This document shows, in pieces, positions 59,589-64,000 of a DNA stretch of 64,000 nt (its first letter is position 1; every line of letters begins with the position of its first letter). The notes below the pieces were generated by a model. That model had not been told where the DNA came from. It searched no databases and saw only the letters and a list, made by a program, of their open reading frames with translations. The position numbers and the translations under genes were made by a program. This DNA is from Bacillus infantis (lineage in GTDB: Bacteria; Bacillota; Bacilli; Bacillales; Cytobacillaceae): NCBI RefSeq assembly GCF_020171945.1, contig NZ_JAIVAP010000016.1:41792-105791 (forward strand), written 5' to 3'.

Positions 59589-60710
59589 ATGAAGTTTCTG
59601 GATGGAGCTTTGGCTCAGGAGATCGTGGATCGGACGATGCAGATCATCGGCCGGAATATTAATGTAATGAATGAAAAAGGTGTGATCATCGGTTCCGGTG
59701 ATAAGGGGAGGATCCAGTCTGTCCATGAAGGGGCGGTCCAGGTGATCGGGGCTGGCCGCGGGTTTGAAATTACTGAAGCAGAGGCCGGGCGGCTGAACGG
59801 CGCCAGGGCAGGGATCAATCTTCCGATCACCTTCCAGGATCGTATCATCGGCGTAATCGGTATCACAGGGGAGCCGGAAGAAATCAGAAGCTACGGAGAG
59901 CTTGTCAGAATGGCGGCCGAAATGATTCTTCAGCAGGCTGTTTTGATGGATGAAATGCAGTGGGATGAAAGACTGAAAGAAGAGCTGACAAGCCAGCTGC
60001 TGTCCGGGATTGAAAATCTGGATTCGCTGTATTTTGAAAGAGCGGACCGCCTCGGAATTGACTTGGAAATCCCGAGGACGGCAATCGTCATTGCAGCCGA
60101 TGAGCAGACCAAAAGCTATAAATGGATCCGCGGCAGGCTGGAAAAGGATGATTTGTATGTGATGAACCCTGAGTTTATCGTCCTGCTCAAAAAGGTGATC
60201 ATAAAAGGAGAAAACTGGGATCACGGCCAAACCATGAACCAGGTGGAGGATTGGCTTTCAGGGCTTGCAGGCAGCCAGGGGCTGTCATGCCAGGCGGCCA
60301 TCGGCCAGTATCATCCCGGTTTGGAGGGGATCTCCAGCTCTTACCGGGAGGCTGTACATACGCTGGAGGCGGGAAGGAAGATTGACCCGCACCAGGCACT
60401 TTATTACTATGAAGATTATAAGCTGCCAGTCTTCGTTGCCAGGGCAGCAGAGCTCGGAATAGCAGGAGCGTTCCAGCACCATGCCGTAAACTTAAATCAG
60501 CATGACAAAAAAGGCGAGCTGCTGGAGACTTTGAGGATGTATATTGAAGAAAATGGGGACAGCGGCTCTGCGGCAAGCCGCCTTTATATACACCGCAACA
60601 CCCTGAGATACCGCCTGGAGCGGATCAGGGAGCTGACCGGAAAAGATCCGCGCTCCATAAAGGATCTGCTGGAACTCTATTTATCTCTCTTGCAGAACCA
60701 GCTTATATAA
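59589..60710 (+). CDS. cdaR: CdaR-type sugar-diacid/glycerate regulator
   Basis: 373 residues. N-terminal diacid-recognition domain (FLDGALAQEIVDRTMQIIGRNINVMNEKGVIIGSGD, then GARAGINLPITFQDRIIGVIGITG), a degenerate GGDEF-like middle, and a C-terminal PucR-type helix-turn-helix (SAASRLYIHRNTLRYRLERIRELTG, residues ~335-360). Regulates diacid/glycerate use; it lies directly before gntP and glxK. The ribosome site is buried in a hairpin. ATG 59589 chosen by the ribosome site; the frame is open to 59511. Confidence 0.88.
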   Translation: MKFLDGALAQEIVDRTMQIIGRNINVMNEKGVIIGSGDKGRIQSVHEGAVQVIGAGRGFEITEAEAGRLNGARAGINLPITFQDRIIGVIGITGEPEEIRSYGELVRMAAEMILQQAVLMDEMQWDERLKEELTSQLLSGIENLDSLYFERADRLGIDLEIPRTAIVIAADEQTKSYKWIRGRLEKDDLYVMNPEFIVLLKKVIIKGENWDHGQTMNQVEDWLSGLAGSQGLSCQAAIGQYHPGLEGISSSYREAVHTLEAGRKIDPHQALYYYEDYKLPVFVARAAELGIAGAFQHHAVNLNQHDKKGELLETLRMYIEENGDSGSAASRLYIHRNTLRYRLERIRELTGKDPRSIKDLLELYLSLLQNQLI

Positions 60711-60727
60711 ATTATACAAATGCACAA

Positions 60728-60752
60728 AAAGGTCCGGGATTGCCGGGCCTTT
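60728..60752 (+). terminator. Rho-independent terminator of cdaR
   Basis: AAAGGTCCGG / CCGGGCCTTT stem and T-rich tail. Confidence 0.75.
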
Positions 60753-60782
60753 ATTTTATGCTCTGAACAATGTAAACCTTTA

Positions 60783-60796
60783 CGTAAACGCTTACA
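60783..60796 (+). promoter_or_regulatory. cre-like site of the gntP promoter
   Basis: CGTAAACGCTTACA has one mismatch to the cre consensus and contains the palindrome GTAAACGCTTAC. It overlaps the -10-like TACAAT (60793-60798). A second, weaker copy (TGTAAACCTTTACG) starts at 60771. Confidence 0.65.
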
Positions 60797-60829
60797 ATAG
60801 AGGTAACATCTTTTAAGGGAGGAATCATC

Positions 60830-62104
60830 TTGGAAGCTACCATTCAAGTAAGCGCTTTAGGGGCAATTGCCGCTTTAGCCGTTGCCATCATATTAATTCT
60901 GAAAAAAGTTTCCCCGGCCTATGGCATGATTGCCGGCGCCTTAATCGGCGGCCTTATCGGCGGGGTAAATATCACCGATACCGTCACTTTAATGATGGAG
61001 GGTGCTAAAGGCATCATCCCGGCTGTTTTAAGGATTTTGGCTGCCGGCGTCCTGGCCGGTGTGCTGATCGAATCGGGCGCTGCATCCGTCATTGCAGAAA
61101 CGATTGTGAAAAAGCTCGGTGAAACGAGGGCTCTGCTTGCATTGGCGGCGGCCACGATGATTCTTACAGCGGTAGGCGTGTTTGTCGATGTGGCAGTCAT
61201 CACGGTTGCACCGATCGCCCTGGCCATTGCGCAAAGAGCAGCTATCAGCAAAACGGCGATATTGCTCGCCATGATTGGCGGAGGCAAGGCCGGCAATATT
61301 ATGTCGCCGAACCCGAATGCCATTGCAGCATCAGATGCATTCAATATCCCGCTGACGAGCATTATGGCAGCCGGGATCATTCCAGCCGCATTCGGCCTGG
61401 GGATGACCTATTTCATCGCGAGAAAGCTTGTGAATAAAGGGACTGCCATTTCTGCAAGCGAAGTTGCCCCGCACACGGGAGGCGCGCTTCCGCCGTTTTG
61501 GGCTGCGCTGATCGGACCTGTCGTTACCATCATTTTACTGGCATTGAGGCCATTATTTGATATCAGCATCGATCCGATGATTGCCCTGCCGCTTGGAGGG
61601 ATTGCGGGAGCGATTGTGATGGGCAAAGCAAGGAAGATTAATGATTTTGCCGTCTCAGGACTCGGAAAAATGACAGGCGTCGCCATCATGCTGCTTGGAA
61701 CAGGCACATTGGCGGGAATCATCGCCAATTCAGGGCTGAAGGATGTTCTTATAAATGGACTTGAGGCCGTCGGTCTGCCAGGGTATGTGCTTGCACCTGC
61801 ATCCGGGATCTTCATGTCGGCTGCCACCGCTTCGACAACCGCAGGTACGGCTGTAGCAAGCCAGGTATTCAGTTCAACGATCCTGGAAATGGGTGTCAGT
61901 GCTTTAGCGGGCGCAGCCATGGTCCATGCGGGGGCTACAGTCCTTGATCATCTGCCGCACGGAAGCTTTTTCCACGCAACAGGCGGAAGCGTCAATATGG
62001 AAATTAAAGAACGTTTGAAGGTCATGCCGTATGAATCACTGGTCGGCCTAACGATGGCGGTTGTATCTACTCTCATTTACGGTGTATTTCAGCTGTTCGG
62101 ATAG
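60830..62104 (+). CDS. GntP-family permease (gluconate/glycerate type)
   Basis: 424 residues from a TTG start (GGGAGGAATC upstream), about 12-14 hydrophobic segments. GntP features: GMIAGALIGGLIGG, MIGGGKAGNIMSPNPNAIAASDAFN and FMSAATASTTAGTAVASQVF with VHAGATVLDHLPHGSFFHATGG near the C-terminus. With the CdaR-type regulator before it and glycerate kinase after it, D-glycerate or a sugar acid is the likely substrate (inference). Confidence 0.9.
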   Translation: MEATIQVSALGAIAALAVAIILILKKVSPAYGMIAGALIGGLIGGVNITDTVTLMMEGAKGIIPAVLRILAAGVLAGVLIESGAASVIAETIVKKLGETRALLALAAATMILTAVGVFVDVAVITVAPIALAIAQRAAISKTAILLAMIGGGKAGNIMSPNPNAIAASDAFNIPLTSIMAAGIIPAAFGLGMTYFIARKLVNKGTAISASEVAPHTGGALPPFWAALIGPVVTIILLALRPLFDISIDPMIALPLGGIAGAIVMGKARKINDFAVSGLGKMTGVAIMLLGTGTLAGIIANSGLKDVLINGLEAVGLPGYVLAPASGIFMSAATASTTAGTAVASQVFSSTILEMGVSALAGAAMVHAGATVLDHLPHGSFFHATGGSVNMEIKERLKVMPYESLVGLTMAVVSTLIYGVFQLFG

Positions 62105-62129
62105 AATTCAATAAACAGGAGTGATAGAA

Positions 62130-63275
62130 ATGAAGATTGTGATTGCACCAGATTCCTATAAAGAGAGCTTGTCGGCCATGGAGGCCGCTGACTGTATCGA
62201 AAAAGGCTTCAAGCGTATCATTCCTGATGCTGAATATGTGAAAGTGCCGATGGCTGATGGAGGGGAAGGTACGGTCCAGTCGCTGGTCGATGCAACTGCC
62301 GGCAGCATCATCCCGGCAATGGTGACAGGCCCGCTGGGGGAGCCTGTTGAAGCCTTCTTCGGCCTTTTGGGAGATAAGAAAACCGCTGTTATTGAGATGG
62401 CGGCAGCATCCGGCATCCATCTTGTGCCGCCGGGTAAAAGAAACCCGCTCGTGACAACTACAAAAGGGACCGGCGAATTAATCAAGGCTGCACTTGATCT
62501 CGGAGTCAGCCATATCATCATCGGCATCGGCGGCAGCGCGACGAATGACGGAGGGGCCGGGATGGCACAGGCACTTGGCGCCCGTTTGCTCGATGCAGAA
62601 GGGCGGGAAATCGGCGGGGGCGGGGGAGCGCTCTCAAGCCTCTCATCGATTGATCTTTCACAGCTCGATGAGAGGCTTGCAGCTGTAAAGATTGAGGTCG
62701 CATGTGATGTCGACAACCCGCTGACAGGGGAAAAAGGGGCTTCCGCCATTTTCGGTCCGCAAAAAGGAGCCGATCCTCAAATGGTGGGACTGCTGGATCA
62801 TAACCTGGCACATTATGCGAGAGTTATTGAACAGGATCTTGGGAAAAGAATCAAGGATGTGCCTGGATCCGGAGCGGCTGGCGGCCTTGGCGGCGGACTG
62901 CTGGCTTTCCTTCCGGCTGAACTGAAGCGGGGAGTCGATATTGTCATTGCAGCTGCCGGGCTGGAGCAGATCGTGGCAGATGCTGATCTTGTCATCACAG
63001 GTGAAGGCAGGATCGATGGACAGACGATTTTTGGAAAAACCCCGATCGGCGTTGCCAGAACCGCTAAAAAAACGGAAGTCCCGGTGATTGGGCTGGCCGG
63101 CAGCATCTCGAGGGACTGTGATATTGTACGGGAGCACGGGATTGACGCAGTCTTCAGCATCGTGCCGGGAGCTATAGCCCTGGAGGATGCCTTCCGAAAC
63201 GCATCCGAGTATTTGGAGCAGGCGGCAGCCAATGTTGCGGCTGTTTGGAAGCTGGGACGGCGGGGCAGGCATTAA
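62130..63275 (+). CDS. glxK: Glycerate kinase (GlxK/GarK-type)
   Basis: 381 residues, family glycerate kinase type 1. IAPDSYKESLSAMEAADCIEKGF, PMADGGEGTVQSLVDAT, VEMAAASGIHL-type segment (VIEMAAASGIHLVPPGKRNP), GIGGSATNDGGAGMAQALG and DLVITGEGRIDGQTIFGKTPIGVA are all conserved. Phosphorylates D-glycerate. Start ATG 62130 has CAGGAGTG upstream. Operon gntP-glxK; a terminator follows. Confidence 0.94.
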   Translation: MKIVIAPDSYKESLSAMEAADCIEKGFKRIIPDAEYVKVPMADGGEGTVQSLVDATAGSIIPAMVTGPLGEPVEAFFGLLGDKKTAVIEMAAASGIHLVPPGKRNPLVTTTKGTGELIKAALDLGVSHIIIGIGGSATNDGGAGMAQALGARLLDAEGREIGGGGGALSSLSSIDLSQLDERLAAVKIEVACDVDNPLTGEKGASAIFGPQKGADPQMVGLLDHNLAHYARVIEQDLGKRIKDVPGSGAAGGLGGGLLAFLPAELKRGVDIVIAAAGLEQIVADADLVITGEGRIDGQTIFGKTPIGVARTAKKTEVPVIGLAGSISRDCDIVREHGIDAVFSIVPGAIALEDAFRNASEYLEQAAANVAAVWKLGRRGRH

Positions 63276-63294
63276 TATTGGAAGATAAACATAA

Positions 63295-63333
63295 AAAAAG
63301 CGCCCTGATTTTTAAATTCCAGGCGCTTTTTGC
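63295..63333 (+). terminator. Rho-independent terminator
   Basis: AAAAAGCGCCCTG / CAGGCGCTTTTT stem, T5 tail; between convergent genes. Confidence 0.85.
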
Positions 63334-63388
63334 GTTTCTAAAAAAATCTCATAAGCTTTTTCTTCCTAAAATACTTTCTCAGCGGGAG

Positions 63389-63811
63389 CTAACACATTCC
63401 TTCAAAAATCCTGCTCTTCCATTTGATTACGGTAATTTTGGTGCCCATTTCTTTGCTGGAATCAATGCAGAACTCATCCATCATCCTTTTTACAGCAGGC
63501 AGACCTGCCCCAAGCCCGCTGCTGCTGGAATAGCCCTGCTTCAGTGCCTTTGGAATGTCAGCGATTCCTGGGCCGCAATCAGTGGCAGTAAGCCGCAGCC
63601 CAATCTGGTCGCCTGCGGAAATACTGTCAAATTGAATCTGCCCCCTGCCGGCATACCGGTAGATGTTCCTGGCAAGCTCAGAAATGACGGTCAGAATTCT
63701 TGCCTGGTCAATTGGATTGAAGTGCAGGGATCGGGTAAGTTCTCTGCCCGTTTTCCTGGCCAGGATGATGTCATTCTCCTTTATAATTTGAACCACTGCA
63801 GATTTCTCCAT
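63389..63811 (-). CDS. rsbT: RsbT-like serine kinase / anti-sigma regulatory factor
   Basis: 140 residues, GHKL ATPase fold. N box ARILTVISELARNIYRYAGRGQI, G1 box TATDCGPGIADI, G2-like SGLGAGLPAVKRMMDEF, with the order of B. subtilis RsbT. In the stressosome RsbT phosphorylates RsbR/RsbS and activates RsbU. Here it stands alone with no rsbR/rsbS/rsbU next to it inside the window; neighbours to the right are outside. Start at 63811 has AAGGGG upstream; the longer reading to 63862 is unsupported. Confidence 0.82.
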   Translation of the reverse strand: MEKSAVVQIIKENDIILARKTGRELTRSLHFNPIDQARILTVISELARNIYRYAGRGQIQFDSISAGDQIGLRLTATDCGPGIADIPKALKQGYSSSSGLGAGLPAVKRMMDEFCIDSSKEMGTKITVIKWKSRIFEGMC

Positions 63812-64000
63812 GTCTGGCAAACCCCTTACTGCCATTTCACGCTCTGGCATTTGTATGGTCACATGTCTAATGTTAAAAAAAAGGTTCTACGTCAAATGTT
63901 GGGGGGAGGTCCAAAGGGCTTCACCCTTATCCAATATGCACACCCAATTTTTTATACTTGTGAGTTAATAAGATTTTGGCTCGGAAACGCTTAAAGCTTC
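63812..64000. other. Window end upstream of the rsbT-like gene
   Basis: About 190 AT-rich bases. On the minus strand TTGACG followed 17 bases later by CATTAG could be a weak promoter. No gene is visible. Confidence 0.35.

Noticed and set aside
63245..63994. 249-codon plus-strand ORF
   Set aside because: Antisense to the rsbT-like gene, starts inside glxK, no ribosome site, no protein-like pattern; the minus-strand RsbT motifs are clear.

Overview
The window is one continuous stretch of a Bacillaceae chromosome, close to Bacillus, Cytobacillus or Mesobacillus. Support comes from B. subtilis-like proteins (AsnS, XylR/XylA/XylB, VmlR, RsbT, Des, CspB, YesL, CdaR), strong AGGAGG ribosome sites, many TTG/GTG starts, GC near 43-44 percent, and Zur-, XylR- and CcpA-type sites. 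The species cannot be fixed from sequence alone. No tRNA, rRNA, CRISPR array, prophage or complete transposase gene was seen.

Layout. 1-7.97 kb: 3' part of asnS, an EamA exporter, a Gfo/Idh/MocA oxidoreductase, a YitT protein, a VOC protein, several small membrane proteins, then divergent zinT and a TerC-family gene around two candidate Zur boxes. 8-21.9 kb: accessory-looking small genes (DinB-like, three Nudix, GNAT, RibD-C/DHFR-like, NIPSNAP, lipoproteins, tiny membrane proteins) thick with a palindromic terminator-like repeat and containing a gene truncated at a repeat, a gene with an internal stop and a gene remnant. Inside it lies a DICT-domain / RibU-like ECF S-component / MCP operon (12.8-15.2 kb) and a YerD-type FMN glutamate synthase gene. 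22-29 kb: cold-shock gene, des desaturase, V4R-like/STAS RsbR-type regulator, GNAT, DUF6241-like, an APH-type kinase, an alpha/beta hydrolase and a heptad-repeat coiled-coil protein.

29.4-42 kb is a xylose/xylo-oligosaccharide regulon: xynB and xylR (minus), a sugar-binding protein and two permeases (plus), a YesL-like gene, xylA, xylB, an aldo/keto reductase and a sugar-porter MFS gene. Three promoters share one design: a -35 TAGACA inside a XylR-type operator, a 17-bp spacer and a -10 box, with cre-like sites beside two of them. No ABC ATPase is encoded here, so a shared MsmX-type ATPase is presumably used.

42-64 kb: malic enzyme, diguanylate cyclase, DinB-like protein, two ABC-F genes (vmlR and a second one) each behind a leader with a terminator, a glutamine-type ABC importer (minus), DUF1456 and YgjP-type proteins, 3-hydroxyacyl-CoA dehydrogenase, selO, a type-B carboxylesterase, a cdaR-gntP-glxK glycerate module and an rsbT-like kinase.

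Most unusual: (i) two six-unit arrays with an exact 20-bp period and invariant core TGCTAATA, in inverted orientation, each between convergent genes; (ii) seventeen loci of a GAGCC...GGCTC palindromic repeat that often starts at, or supplies, stop codons; (iii) the DICT/RibU/MCP operon.
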